64,000 nucleotides of DNA from Acanthopleura granulata (Eukaryota > Mollusca > Polyplacophora > Chitonida > Chitonidae). The DNA is taken from positions 38,405,868 to 38,469,867 of the forward strand of contig JABBOT010000002.1 in NCBI GenBank assembly GCA_016165875.1, given 5' to 3'. Under the pieces are notes generated by a model. That model did no database searches. It was not told the origin of the DNA and worked only from the letters and a program-made list of their open reading frames with translations. Shown piece after piece: positions 12,501 through 25,474 of this stretch (within the stretch, counting starts at the first letter, position 1; the number at the start of each line of letters is the position of its first letter). The position numbers and the translations under genes were made by a program.

Positions 12501-15500
12501 CAATGCATTTCCGTCCCATATAGGTGTTTTTATATTTCGACAGGAACAAATAATGCCACCAAAGGTCGATATGTCCGTACACTTAATACAAGTGTAAATA
12601 CACTCAGCAACCGTAAAATATTTAATTCAAACAGCTAATATAAAATATAATTTAAGTTGAAATATTTCCGTCAATAGACCAAAACACAAATGAAACGTAA
12701 AAGAAAAATAATGTCAGTGCGCTTTACCAGGAAATTTTAGAGCTGTTATCGACTATTCTTGTTATATGTAATTGTACAAACATATAATTTATCCTCAATG
12801 CATATCATGTATGATTATTTTTTTTTTTACTATAAGTGATATTTTAGTAAACAATCTGACAACTTGTAAAATCAGTAGAAAATACACGTTACAAAAGCGA
12901 GCAAAAATTTCAAGCCAGTATTAAATAATAATCAAAAACTTGTTGACTGGTATAAATTATATTGCCTTTCCGACATGGTTATATTTTTGTGCTTCATCTG
13001 ATATGCGTTAAAATACAGTTGGCGTTTTGAAAACAGGCGTGTATTTCTTATCGTCGTCAATAACACTACATGTATGTATATGTCAAACATTCAGACTGTC
13101 AACAAACAAACCTTACTGGTTATGTTGGAGGGTGCGACTATGTTAATAGGACGACTGTGTTACAGAAAACTGGTGCATATTTAATCACTAACCCAGTCCT
13201 CGACAATGACGCGATGTATGTCATGTAACTGCTGTGTTTCGTATGTTGTTGGAGGAAAGGTATTAAATACAACGATCTTTCGGGGACCGTCTCAAAATAT
13301 CAAATTCATTAGCAGATCCTGTTAAAAATGCCAATGGTTAAATCTTAGAGCTATTCGTCACCAAGTGGGATGTTAGTTATTCCAACAGAGTATATGTAAA
13401 CACTGATAATATGATCCTGCCTCATATGCACACGACACTGGCCGGTGTAGACAAAACTGTCTAGTTCCAAATTAATTTGATGATATATATATCTGCCTAC
13501 AATATAATGACAGTTTCCTGAGTTTCTGACATAAATAACTGCAAGACATGTCGCCGAGTTGCACCAAGAAGGAGAGATGTATACACAGAGTGGCAGTTGT
13601 ACATACAATGGGACATCAAGTCTATTCCCTGAGACTGAAGAAGCTGCTTGTGGTACATCCGGCGAAGGTTGATGTGATATCATAGGACGTGTTTATACTC
13701 ACCTGCCACATGTCCATCACTTGCTCATAGTGCGATTAACAGGATGCTTTGGTTTTCCTCTTCGCCGTCGTAATATCACATCTGCCCATTCATAATCGGT
13801 CTCAGGACCTAAGGATTCACCTCTTGTACGACTTTGGCCAATCAGATGTTAGCTCACGGTGACGTCACAGTTCTAGGAAGAGAGCGGCCCCTTTCGTAGA
13901 AAAAGAACAAATAGGTCTGTGTCAAGGTATGCTTCAATCAATACCTGTCCACGTGACAGTCTAACATTATCTATGCAGGCGTTTCCAGGTCAGTGGACAA
14001 GGGCCATAACCCGAGCAGTTCTGATCGGGACATCTTCCCCTTATGAAATGAGCAGTGAAACTATAGTGTTTTTCTTGGGAAGATATATACTATTCATGCT
14101 TTATTATTTTAACATGCCACTTAAAAAGCTTCCCGTGTAACGTAAGACACATGCCTTAGGCATAAACAAACATTCTCTACATCTCATCGCCATTCAGATG
14201 AGTGATTAAGATCTGAAAAGGACAAATACTGTATTTGCTACATTCTGTCATCCCGAAAGCGGGTAAAGTCCACTACTTTTTCTGTACATGTACAGCAATT
14301 AACTCGGATATCGGTGTATTGTTTTTTTTTCGTCGTATTTTATAACGTGTAACATGTTATTAACGCCGCCTTGAGAACACGTGAAGTTCCTAAGTGCGGC
14401 AAAACCACCGAGCTGAAGGTCATTGTGTGGTGAGTTTAAGTCAACTAACGAGTACACGACAACGGGGCACAAATGCTCCACACTTTGTTTACAGGGACCA
14501 CTCATCCGTGGTCGCATGAGCCTAGTGATTGGTTCCTCGGTTCACGTGACCGAAACTGGGCCAGCTGAGTTGGTCGATAACCTAACCCTTGGCGTTCATA
14601 CATCTGCAGAAGTTACGCCAGAAAGGCGCACAGGTCTCTCATTACATAATTTCGCCTATTTCCGTTTTCTGTGTTTTCTGTCCGTGTCACACAACCTCTG
14701 GACTATTATCCCCGTTTTCGAACATTTTCGTCCCAGATTCCTGAACACTTGTGATATATAGTCTAATCAAATTACCTATACTATGGGAGTTTATTTTGTA
14801 CAACTGTCACACTAGGCAAAATGAAAATATGTATTGGCTGTTATAATTTTCCTGCACAATTCTTGTGGAACTAACGATCTGGCTTTCTTTAAAAGAAGGG
14901 GCAACACAAAATATAAGCAAAGTTATTTCAGAAGAGGGATCCACACAGACCTAAACGGGCATGGGCATTTTTGTTATGACGTGCTTTGTAATTGTATAAA
15001 TCACCTTTTAATCTGGAATTCTTACGTGCCCATAGGATACGCCATTTCAGGGAAACTGGAAACACGATGTCGCGTCATCCGTACCCTACGCTATTCAATA
15101 TTAAGGGCCAGACACTCTTTTGGGTGAGAAATACCATTCAGTTCATTATCACAATCGAAGGCCACGCATTGTGGTCTCCTGGCATCTCTCTTCCATAACT
15201 CCAATCAGATCATTAGAAAAATATATTGTCTATACTGTGTGGTTGTATAAGCATCTGCCTCAGTGGCTTGAAACCCAAATGAGATAAATTAATAAATCTG
15301 AACTGTATACCATGTTTTTGTTTACGCAAAACATCTCCCTTTCCGCTATTGTACCACTTATATAATGCACCTTCCTTCCTAACACATATTGTCATTCTGG
15401 GAATGACCAAGTATTAGATAATACACGCATTGTTTTGTTAATAATTTAAACCCACTTCAGAATGGCATAGAAAAGGCGTGAGTGGGTTGTGGTTAGCGGA

Positions 15501-17383
15501 GAGGTAACTTCTGGTACTGCCAAGTCGTGATCGTCAATCTATTTTTAGCGAGCCTCTAAGGCTGGTTTACCACCTGACAGTGTCGCGTTAAGGAAGCTAC
15601 ATGGTGGCTAGGTATATTACAGCCAACTTTCAGCCAATCATTGACAAATTGCTCAGTTTGTGAGCTCTGATTGGTTGGCTTATTTACGGTTCGATCTTCC
15701 CGAACAAGTACTCCATCAGTATCATTGAAAACCTGAACTGAAAATATTTGTAGCATTTGAAATGAAAGGATGGTGTAAAAATAGACCAAACTATCTACAT
15801 TTTACCCACATAAATATGCATTATGTTAACCTTGATGCAACGCGTAGCGAGGTACTCTGCGAGAGCCAATATCCCCGTACTTCTATCAATAAAGATTTTA
15901 TACACCGTGCGTCTGTTTTTGAAGCTGCTGAAATAGACTCGTCTATTGCTATTCGATTGCGCCCGCAAACCAGAGGCAGCTCTTGAAATATTTAATTTCG
16001 GTTTTTCTTTTTCTCATTTCATTTTGCCCCCACATTAAATGAACTGTTTTTGTCGTTTCTCCAATGGTCCACAGGCAAGCCTGTGTCATCTGACCAGAAT
16101 TAATGAATGATTAATGATTGAAGTATTCCAGACATCATTTTAGTGGAAAGCCAGATTTCTGAGTTTTCATCCAGTAAACTTTGCGATTCCCTAAAAATAC
16201 TTTTCGGTTTAAGTTTACACGTTCACCGACATATACACTTCCTCTAATTTGATATGCTCTGATGGCAGACAGAATCTTTCTCTCCTAAACATCATACAGG
16301 CACTGTCCAAAATGAAATGTTACATTTCATCCATGCAGTTTTGGATCACTTTTTACTGAATTCGGTTCATGTTATATGACTTTCGGTACACGTATTTGTG
16401 GCAACTTGAAGCGCAAATCAAACATTTCTTCAGTGGCTCTAAAGTGTTTTCTTTTTTATCGGACGTGAGATGTTTTATGCCAAAAGTAAACAAAAAAGAG
16501 GGTGGACCACTAGCAGTTTTGTAAAAGGGTTCAAGAGGAGCTGTAAGGTATTTATCTAGGCGTCGAAACCAACATTTGTATACCAGCTATCAATCAAAAT
16601 GGGGGTTCCAGCCGTTTATTGGTGCATACATGATATGGGCAAATAAAAGCCGTAGCTTTGCAGCGGACCTGAGTATACTTGTCCTACCAACGAGCTATCC
16701 ATTCTAGACTATTATCCATTTGCACTTTTACTTGGCCAAAAGTTTGAAATTATTCGTTTTTCCTCTACAGTAATTTCCAAACCACCATTCACCGTTGGTT
16801 AGATACCGTTATAACCTTTACTGGCTCTGCATGCAAAACTCAGAACCAACGACATCTGAGTTTTATTTCTTTGAAGTTGTTTTATGATTATACTGATTTT
16901 TCCTTAACCGAATATTAGCTCTATTTTTTTTTTTGTGGTCAAGCCGTATGCACTGAAAAGTGTTCCCAGTGGAAATTACTTTGACTGAATAAACTATTAC
17001 CATTGCCATGAAGTAATCAATTACAAAAAAAAATTAGTCCCAATAATTAAAAACAATTCGCAGTAGCAAACAAAAAGTCAATAAGAATACATCGTATTCA
17101 TCTCACCGAATTATTGCTGTGTAAGTTATTTTTAAGGCAACGCCTGGATAAATTAGTGCAGTGGATTTATTTAACTAAAAGTTTCTATGATTAATTTGAT
17201 AAATAAAGGCGTCGAAACAGACAATCGTCATTTGACAACAACACTGGACTTTCCGTGTCAATCATGACAAGACCATTTTCCAAAACAACATCCAACGTAA
17301 ACCACCATAGTACTATTAAAGAAAGTTTATATAAAATAAGCAATTACGAAAATCAGCAATCAACAGCTTTCCATAATATCGGA
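9521..17383. other. Noncoding, one promoter-like spot
   Basis: Apart from the CCAAT/CRE site at 13.84 kb and a CTGTACATGTACAG palindrome at 14282, I see no features. 9980-10230 is extremely AT-rich. Confidence 0.5.
13837..13867 (-). promoter_or_regulatory. Promoter-like CCAAT box plus CRE
   Basis: On the minus strand a full CRE (TGACGTCA, 13860-13867) is followed about 25 bp later by CTGATTGGCC, a CCAAT box. Downstream on that strand, CAG|GTGAGT lies at about 13707, a consensus splice donor. Together they suggest a first exon, but no protein is recognised and no TSS is proven. Confidence 0.3.
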
Positions 17384-17567
17384 ATGTCCAAGGCACATTC
17401 TAGTTGATCCACTGAATAGCTTAGCATAATAAATAAGCAAAGTAATTCCGAGGCAATTCATATGGCACATTTCTCCTGAGAATGACTTAATTAAAGTCGA
17501 AATATTGAGAACGTCAAAATGAATTTCTTCGGAGTTACTTTGCTTATTTATTATGTCCAAGGCACAT
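17384..17567. repeat. Foldback bounded by 15-bp direct repeats
   Basis: Arms 17425-17450 and 17530-17555 are 26 bp and pair at 25 positions (CATAATAAATAAGCAAAGTA...). ATGTCCAAGGCACAT occurs at 17384-17398 and 17553-17567, bounding the structure, though the right copy overlaps the right arm. No coding potential. Confidence 0.75.
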
Positions 17568-19242
17568 AGATATTTTAATCAATTAAAATTGTTTGTGCCA
17601 AATCAATTGCTGTGATGAAGAAAACGTGACCTTCATACACCACTGGTAACCCATAAAGGGGCGTTTCTAATCGATAGTAGCTAGAGCCATTTCCAAAACT
17701 ACCTAAAATACCAGGTGCATGAGAAGACGTTTGCCACAGGGGCACTACCATAAATACATTATCGGTTTCCCAAACGTATGCATAACCCAGATACTTTTTT
17801 TAGGAGCAGTTTAGCAGTTTCATAGTTCTCCTTATGAACAGGTCACTATGCCCACAGACCAAATGCTTGGCCATGGTCTTGTGGAGTGTTAACCATACTG
17901 TAACATTAAATCCTGCTTGAGATACTTTATTTCACGTAAGCATATCTGCTCTCAAGCAAGTGGTTTCCAGCCTTGAATTTTAACTTTGCAAATTTTGAAC
18001 TCTGTATGTGCCTAATCAGTGCGCCAAACTAGTATGGCTAAAAAAGCTTTGGCCCTACTGATACTTCATATTTTAATAACATGATATACAATTTACACGA
18101 TAGTATCCCGATTTGCCTAGATTGGACAGCTGAAATCAGTAATACCACAAATGCATAGGGTGTGTATCAGTGTTGCATGCCATGTCTGGACAAGTGCCTG
18201 TTACAGTACTGTTAACATCACTGCATGTTTTAAGGTAGTTCTGCTAGAGCCATAGTGCTGGGGACGGCTCTGACGGCTACTATTCAAGAATTTTACATGA
18301 ACAGTTAGGATGAAGTTTTACTGGTTACGAGTTGCCATCTGCCAAGTGTTACACAGTCGGCTCTGCGCTGGATTTGCTCTCCATGCTCCTTATAAAATCT
18401 TTCACATTTGATGTAGCATATTACAACATGGATGTTTTCTCCATGTTGAGTTGACTAATGAGCTGGTATTGCCCGGTTAGGCACCGTATATAAGTAGGTT
18501 ATGTTCAAGCAAATGAACATGTACTATTACTAGAACATACCTGTTTCCATCTGTATTAGCCACGTGGTTCACTGGTGCAGAAGACAAGCACGTGGGTGTA
18601 AAAAGAACTGAAACCCTCTTGATGCAGTTATACGACTGAGCTTTTTGACGTCATCAGAAAATACACATAATTCCAATATTAAACCCAAGCAAAATTCTTC
18701 TCACGACGCTTCAGCTGTCTATTTTATCGGAAATGACGTCACAAAACATACATTGCTGTGCGTTGTGCAAATAGATTTCCTTTCTTCTCGAGGTTTCACG
18801 AAGGGGAATTGTAAGGTGTAGATATCTATTTAAAGTCAACAGTTTGGGTGTTTGTGATGTTGACAATACAGTTATTTTTAGTGTTGTAGTCATTTTAACA
18901 AAGCCACATGTTAAAGTTAATTCAGTAAAAAGCCTTCCAGTACGAAGTGGGTCACAGATTAATCTCATTAACATCGTATAGCGCTGGCTTATCACTGCTG
19001 TGCATGTTTTATAGGAGAAACCGGTCCCTCGCGATTTGTTCATATAACTCATATCCAGTAACATAAACTAAAAATAAATTTATTTACACATGTTTCTGTT
19101 TTGTCTACTGTGGCTCATTTTGTAGTGTTTGAAAATATGTGTATATGTATATTGATTTTGCCACATTCTCGTGCGCGATTCTCTTGCCCCTTATACACAT
19201 TTGTTCACTCTTTGCTTTGCTCGCCACATTCCCTACATTCCG
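17568..19242. other. Noncoding with two CRE sites
   Basis: TGACGTCA lies at 18646-18653 and 18734-18741, 88 bp apart. No gene recognised. Confidence 0.5.
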
Positions 19243-19860
19243 CATACTCTCCTCACTTAGCCGCTCAGCATCCTCTCCCCACGGCCTCCCTGCATCCACT
19301 TCCCACAGCCGATCCGCATCCCCTCCCTACATAGCCGCTCTGTATTCCCTCTCAATATCTCCCCCCCCCGGCCACCCCGCATCCCCTCCCCTGAGAGCCG
19401 CTCCGCATCCCATCCACACGTAGCCGGTCCGCATGCCATTCCCTCATAACTGCTCCGCATCCCCGTCATTCATGGCCGCCATTCATTCATACTCTCCTCA
19501 CTTAGCCGCTCAGCATCCTCTCCCCACGGCCTCCCTGCATCCACTTCCCACAGCCGATCCGCATCCCCTCCCTACATAGCCGCTCTGTATTCCCTCTCAA
19601 TATCTCCCCCCCCGGCCACCCCGCATCCCCTCCCCTGAGAGCCGCTCCGCATACCCTCCTCACGTAGCCGCTCCGCATCACATCCCCACGTATCCGCTCA
19701 GCATGCCATTCCCTCATAGCTGCTCCTCATTACCTCCCTACACAGCCTCTCCGCAACCCATCTACAGATAAACGCTCCGCTTCCCAGTCATTCACGGCCG
19801 CCCCGCATCCCATTCACACGTAGTCGCTCCGCTCCCCGATTATTCATCGCAGCTGCACAT
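19243..19860. repeat. Pyrimidine-rich minisatellite block with a 166-bp direct duplication
   Basis: Degenerate units of about 25-35 bp (AGCCGCTCCGCATCCC followed by CTCCCCACGT-like sequence) fill the block. Within it, 19243-19408 is repeated almost exactly at 19488-19652, differing in one C of a C-run and little else. The offset is 245 bp. Confidence 0.88.
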
Positions 19861-22800
19861 CCCATCACCGCATAGCCGCTCGATCCGCACCCCCGTCATT
19901 CCGCATCTTTCCTCCACATGATATCTGTGTCTTATCTTAGTATGTTGAATTTCCTTTTTCTGAACCAGTGCTGCACTAATCGTCACGATTTCGGCAGTCA
20001 GGTATCAAGGCATGTGAAAATATCAACTCGCCTATAATTCTACTCATTCATGCCGTGGAACACTTGGGATGGGAGTGTAGATCTGAGAAGACCAAGAATC
20101 GAAAGCTTTCTAGGTGCATCAGCGCAGAACTGGGGCAAGGTGACCCATAGGAAATTGCTTAATTCTGTGTCACCAAGTCCACTGGCCTTTGTTATATCAA
20201 GTATTTACCAGCGCTGTGTTGTGGATATAACTTCACTACACCATACGTGGATAAAGCTGTTTCTACAGACACAGTTCTGGGAAGCGAGAAGGGGAATTCC
20301 CTTTAAAAAGCCGTGACGTTTGGTGCTCCAGAAAAAGGTCAGTGCACCTGTGTGTTAAAGCACGCACGCATTTTTACATTTTACCGCCGTGTGGTTCTTT
20401 GCGAAGCTTTGTACCAGACACAGGGTTAAAAAGCAACTTGAGTGAAACCTTGCTCTTAGAACCAGTTCGCGGAGGTCGTTGAGGTCACGTCTGAAGTAAG
20501 TGTGTCATCACAAGGCGTCAGCTATGTGGGTCATTAACAAGTCCTATCCCACCAAAGCCAAACGTTCACAATAGTAATTTACACATGAAGAGAATACATA
20601 TCGATATTAAAACCTAGTGTGTATTTCTTTTATTATCAACTGACAAAGATCGTTGAGTTAGGCGTTTTGACCCAGATTTATATGAAGGTGGAGTGAGAGG
20701 GCAAAGATGGATTATTATCGCATTAATAAAAATTGCAAGTTCCCAGGAGCGGGAATGTCTCACCCCAACATTTCTTGCCATTCATGCAAATGTGTTTCTG
20801 TATTAAATATAATTCACCAGCTGCCAGCTAATCCATTGATCAAGGTACGGACATTACGACATTTCCTTTCACTGTGATAATAACGTGATGTTATCTTTAC
20901 CCCTTCAGCATGAGGGGACGTGATGTCTGTCCGAAGTTGCCTTTACCCCTTCACATAGGAGGGGAAGTGTTTAAATCCATCTTTGCTCCACCTATAGGTT
21001 TGACTGCGGCCAATGGAAAATTTTTCCTTACAAGGCGACAAATACAATTAAATTAAGTTAAAAAATATCATTATGAAAGAGAAAACAGTATGTGTGGTGG
21101 AAGTATCTATATATAGCTTACACATATATCGCCTTGTAGCATCTGTTACATCCTGTGGAAAGTGTGCCATCAGTCTACGTTACAGGTTAGTTCTGCAAGA
21201 AAAAGTGTGTCAAGGATATAATATCAAACACCTTCGCTCTATGTTTCTAAATTGTGAAGTGAGTATATAACCTTTTTTATGGACCGAGTGGGGATGTGTA
21301 AGCATTTATGTAAATTATTGACTCAACATGATGACTTTATGAACAGTTGCAATCAAACCGCCTCTGATTCCCAGAAATATTCTTATATTTATCTTCCGCC
21401 TCCAAATTACCCCTGGAATACTAGTTTAAAATGTTCACTGAATATCAAGGCCAGATTACCAACTGTCTGTTAATACATCATTGAAAACTAATACCTGTTT
21501 CTCCCTTTCATGTTACCAATTTATTTACAATTATTATTATTTCTACATATTCCTTTGGTAACTGTTGTTTTCGGTTGTTTTGCAAATGTTTCTTACGATC
21601 AACGACTTGGACGCCCTTTCATGGTCTACGAGTGGTGTAGGAACGTCGCACTTCATTTGACTTCTAGATTTTTCTTGGTTCTACGTACAAAGCAGATTAT
21701 GTGTAATTCGTTTTCACGAGCGTGCCGCACAGAGGTTAGGTAACAATTACCTCGTGGATTTGAGGCGATCCTGAAAAAAAAAAAGAAGAACCTCCCCCCC
21801 CCCCCAAAATAGCAGATCAAATAACATCACGATGACGTTGCCACATTTGGCATATGGTACTGATCAAGATGTCCGAAAAACAATCGCAGGTCAAATAAGT
21901 GTCATCAAGATGATGGGCAGAAATGTTCACCCTGTACAACAACGCCACTATACGGAAAGATCTTGCATCAAGTTGCTGGGATTTCACCTGTAACGTGTTA
22001 CCATTTGCCAATTATCACACGGTCGTCGCTGCTCTGGCTTCAGGCTCTGTGCTGCAGTCATTTCTATCACATAAAATATACATGGCTTATTTTCCAATCC
22101 AGCATTAAACTGTAGCTGAATTACACACTGATGGTATGTAATCAGGACTGAACGGCCGTGTTATATGCCACACATCATTCGGCCAGGAAAGATAGTGTCT
22201 CCGAAGTCGCTGACTGGCATTTTGTCATGACAATGTTAAGCAAAGATTTGTCTGAGCTACTGATACGCTAATTTACGCTGAATAAAGAATACTAAAATAA
22301 AGGCTTCCCTGGGCTTCTGAAGCGATACTTCAAATGGAATAAGATGTAAAAAACTAAAGAACAGAGGGTAAAACCAGAGCAGCGAAGACAGTGTGAGTTG
22401 ACATATGGCCACACGTTACCGGTGAAATCATGGTCTGCATTGTCAGTTTACCTCACTTAGGGTTTTATTCTAACTGTTCATGGAAGTGTTTAAGAAGTAA
22501 CAACTTACAGTCCTCCCCCATCCAGCACCATGGCTCAGGTGGTATTAGGTAAAAAAAATTTACATGATGTTAAGTGCAATTAATGAGATATAACTGGTTC
22601 ATACGACACTTTAGGACAAAGAATCGAGAAGCAAACGTTATTTTTTATCATTTTGAATAATGAAACGTGAACCAGAGGTGAGATTTTGAATCGCGGTTTG
22701 AATGAATTAAGAAAGATAAACTCCATAAGCAAATGTATTTTTATTTTACGTAGAAGTACACATAATATATTAGACCACTTTTAATTTATTTGTCATGCGC

Positions 22801-23156
22801 AATTAGTTGAGTAGATAATTAATTGCATTTACATCGACGATTTTCGTGACTGGGTCATCCTTTTATAGCAGTAAACATCTAAAAAGAAAATATTGCATGA
22901 TATAAGAAGTTCAATCCAATCTAATCTACAGACGATGACCTGTCGCCAGAACCTCTTATAATTGGTACGTGATTAAATTCCCACACAGAAAAATACCAGT
23001 TCACCCATTAAAGGTATACTTTAAATAAGATGTACATGTGCACTACATACTACATGCGCTATTGTCAAGAGATGCTAGCGACATGTTTTTTTTAAAATTT
23101 ATTTTGGATTCCTCCGATATGGTTCTGTAATTCGTAAAGCAGGATATACATGCAGC
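19861..23156. other. Noncoding, nothing recognised
   Basis: A C12 run lies at 21794-21805. Open frames of 60-90 codons show no family features. Confidence 0.5.
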
Positions 23157-23405
23157 ATTGATAGGGTCTTGTCTGCCCTTTTGATAGGGTCTTGTCTGCC
23201 CTGTTGATAGGGTCTTGTCTGCCCTATTGAGAGGATCTTGTCTGCCCTATTGATAGGGTCTTGTCTGCCCTATTGATAAAGTCTTGTCTGCCCCATTGAT
23301 AGGGCCTTGTCTGCCCTATTGATAGGATCTTGCCCTATTGATAGGGTCTTGTCTGTCCTTTTGATAGGGTCTTGTCTGTCCTATTGATAGGGTCTCGTCT
23401 GCCCT
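23157..23405. repeat. 23-bp minisatellite, 11 copies
   Basis: The unit is ATTGATAGGGTCTTGTCTGC plus CCT. Ten copies are 23 bp; the copy at 23318-23336 is 4 bp shorter. Units are directly abutted without spacers. Confidence 0.95.
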
Positions 23406-23549
23406 TTTCACAAACACATTAATATTCTGATCATCAACATCACAGGAGAAAAGAGTCACGCATTTTGATTTTATGACACCTTCTCCTTCGTTCTTTTCGA
23501 TTAGTTGAATGACTGATACATACAAGAAAGGAAGGAAAAAACGAAACAA

Positions 23550-23665
23550 CCCCCCCCCCCCAAAAAAAAACCAGCTTGACCAACACATCTTACCAACACC
23601 TTTGACCAACGCCTCTTGACCAGCAACCCTTGGCAAAAGTCGTTCATCAACACTTCTTGACTAAG
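23550..23665. repeat. C12-A9 run and short TTGACCAAC-type repeats
   Basis: A run of 12 C is followed by 9 A at 23550-23570. Then come about six degenerate 12-16-bp units (TTGACCAACACATC, TTACCAACACC, GACCAACGCCTC). Confidence 0.6.
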
Positions 23666-23793
23666 AAGCGTGAGTGATCGGGTGCTGAGGGCTAGGTATT
23701 TAGACCCTGGACTTGCGGTAGTTAGGCTATACATGTACCTAAATAGCATTATCTATCATGAGGACTATGAAACCGACCGCAACTCACCTGACG

Positions 23794-23862
23794 GGATATG
23801 TCCCTCAGTGTGGAGACCAATCAATATATATATTGATTGGTCGCCACACTGAAGGACATACC
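23794..23862. repeat. 69-bp near-perfect palindrome
   Basis: GGATATGTCC through CAATCAATA pairs with TATTGATTG through GGACATACC around an AT core. Arms are about 32 bp with three mismatches and one bulge. It is immediately followed by another TA run. Confidence 0.88.
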
Positions 23863-24379
23863 TATATATATATAATGAATCTATATAAAATTCCAATGTT
23901 TACACAATACTTACGCTTCGCATAATTTCGTTTGTGATCAGCAGGGTGGGCCCATAGGGGAATTTCCGGCGATCAAATTTCATATTACACATAATGGGAA
24001 TTTATTCCTGTAACTGTAGCTAATCCGCAATTCGAAGACTTTCTTCAGATTTTTTTTCAAATTTTAGTATTCGTATATACAGACTGGTAAAGAGTGACAA
24101 TGAATTTGTGAGAATTATCCTAGGTCTACATATATACATATCGAACATTCAACGAACTGGCAGATTATATTTTGGGACATTAGCGCGCTTTCACATCGTT
24201 TTAGATCACGCATCACGAATGTCACGTGGCTACTTCAGACAATTGTCAGTAATAAGTTCATTAAGTGTGACAGATATGTAGTTCTTCTGATCATAAGTTG
24301 TTCAGATAGGTATGTCTTGGTTATATTAGAGATAAACCCCCTGTGAATGATGGTCTCTATATGTAGGTGTAGGGTACAA

Positions 24380-25206
24380 CTGTACAGATGTCAGCTTTAC
24401 GTAAGCCTCTAGAGTCACCGGCCTTGACTTGCAACAGTATCAAGGCACTTAGGCTTTTAAGGTACATTTACCTTTACGTAAATTATATATTTCCCAAGTA
24501 CAGGTGACTTCAGAGTTCCCCGGCCTTGACTTGTATCAGTATCAAGGCACTTAGGTTTTTAAGGTACATTTAATTTTACACAAATAATATATTTCCCAAG
24601 TACAGATGATTTCAAAGTTCCCCGGTCTTGACTTGCAACAGTTCCAAGACACTAATATTTTTCATGAAAATTTACCTTCACACAAATTATATAATTCATA
24701 TAGGCAGATGACTTCAGAGTTTCCCGGCCTTGACTTACAACAGTACCAAGACACTTATGCTTTCAATGAAAGTTTACCTTTACATAAATTATATATTTCG
24801 TAAGTACAGATAACTGCAGAATTCCCCGGCCTTGACTGGCATCAGTACCAAGACACTTATGCTTTCAATGAAAATTTACCTTTACATAAATTATATAATT
24901 CATATGTAGAGATGACTTCAGAGTTCATCGGCCTTGATTGCCATCGGCACCAAGACACTTATGTTCTTAATGAAAATTTACCTTTACATAAATTATATAT
25001 TTCCTAAGTACAGATGATTTCAGAATTCATCGACGTGATTGGCATCAGCACCAAGACACTCATGTTCTTAATGAAATTTTACCTCTACATAAATTATATA
25101 TTTCCTAAGTACAGATGATTTCAGAGTTCATCAGCCTTGATTTGTGTTTCCAAAAAATATTTACCTTTACATAAATTATATACATGCATTTCCTAAGTAC
25201 AGATGA
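24380..25206. repeat. 102-bp satellite-like array, about 8 copies
   Basis: The marker (G)GCCTTGACTTG recurs at 24421, 24523, 24625, 24727, 24829, 24931, 25032 and 25134: steps of 102 bp, one of 101. Units contain TTTCC(T/C)AAGTACAGATGA, CAAGACACTTATG and TTTACCTTTACATAAATTAT. The last copy is truncated. Confidence 0.93.
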
Positions 25207-25420
25207 AAAAGTATGGAATGTCAACGCTTTCTTTGAAGTTTTAGAATAGCATAATATACAGCCACGACCTTCTTGTTCTTAGAGGGTTTGCCTTCATATC
25301 CATAAGTTACATATTCCTAGGTACACCATTTCTTTGAAGTTTAGAATAGCATAATATACAAATACAGATTTAATAATGCATCTTTAAGAATTAACAATTT
25401 TTAATTATTATTAATTATTA

Positions 25421-25474
25421 AGTAAGCGAAATATACTTGAGTACCATATAAAACACTAATCAAATAAATAAATT
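25421..25474 (+). mobile_element. SINE tail remnant
   Basis: AGTAAGCGAAATATACTTGAG, then AAAACACTAATCAAATAAAT, match the last 50 bp of the local SINE with several changes. It is an old, mostly lost copy. Confidence 0.6.

Noticed and set aside
13351..13683. 110-codon minus-strand frame with cysteines
   Set aside because: No recognised domain; falls after the putative donor at 13707 and would be intronic there.
19101..19717. Arginine/serine/proline-rich frames on both strands
   Set aside because: Composition of the pyrimidine-rich minisatellite keeps frames open; both strands are open at once.
23157..23405. CRISPR-like array
   Set aside because: Units abut with no spacers, and the DNA is eukaryotic.
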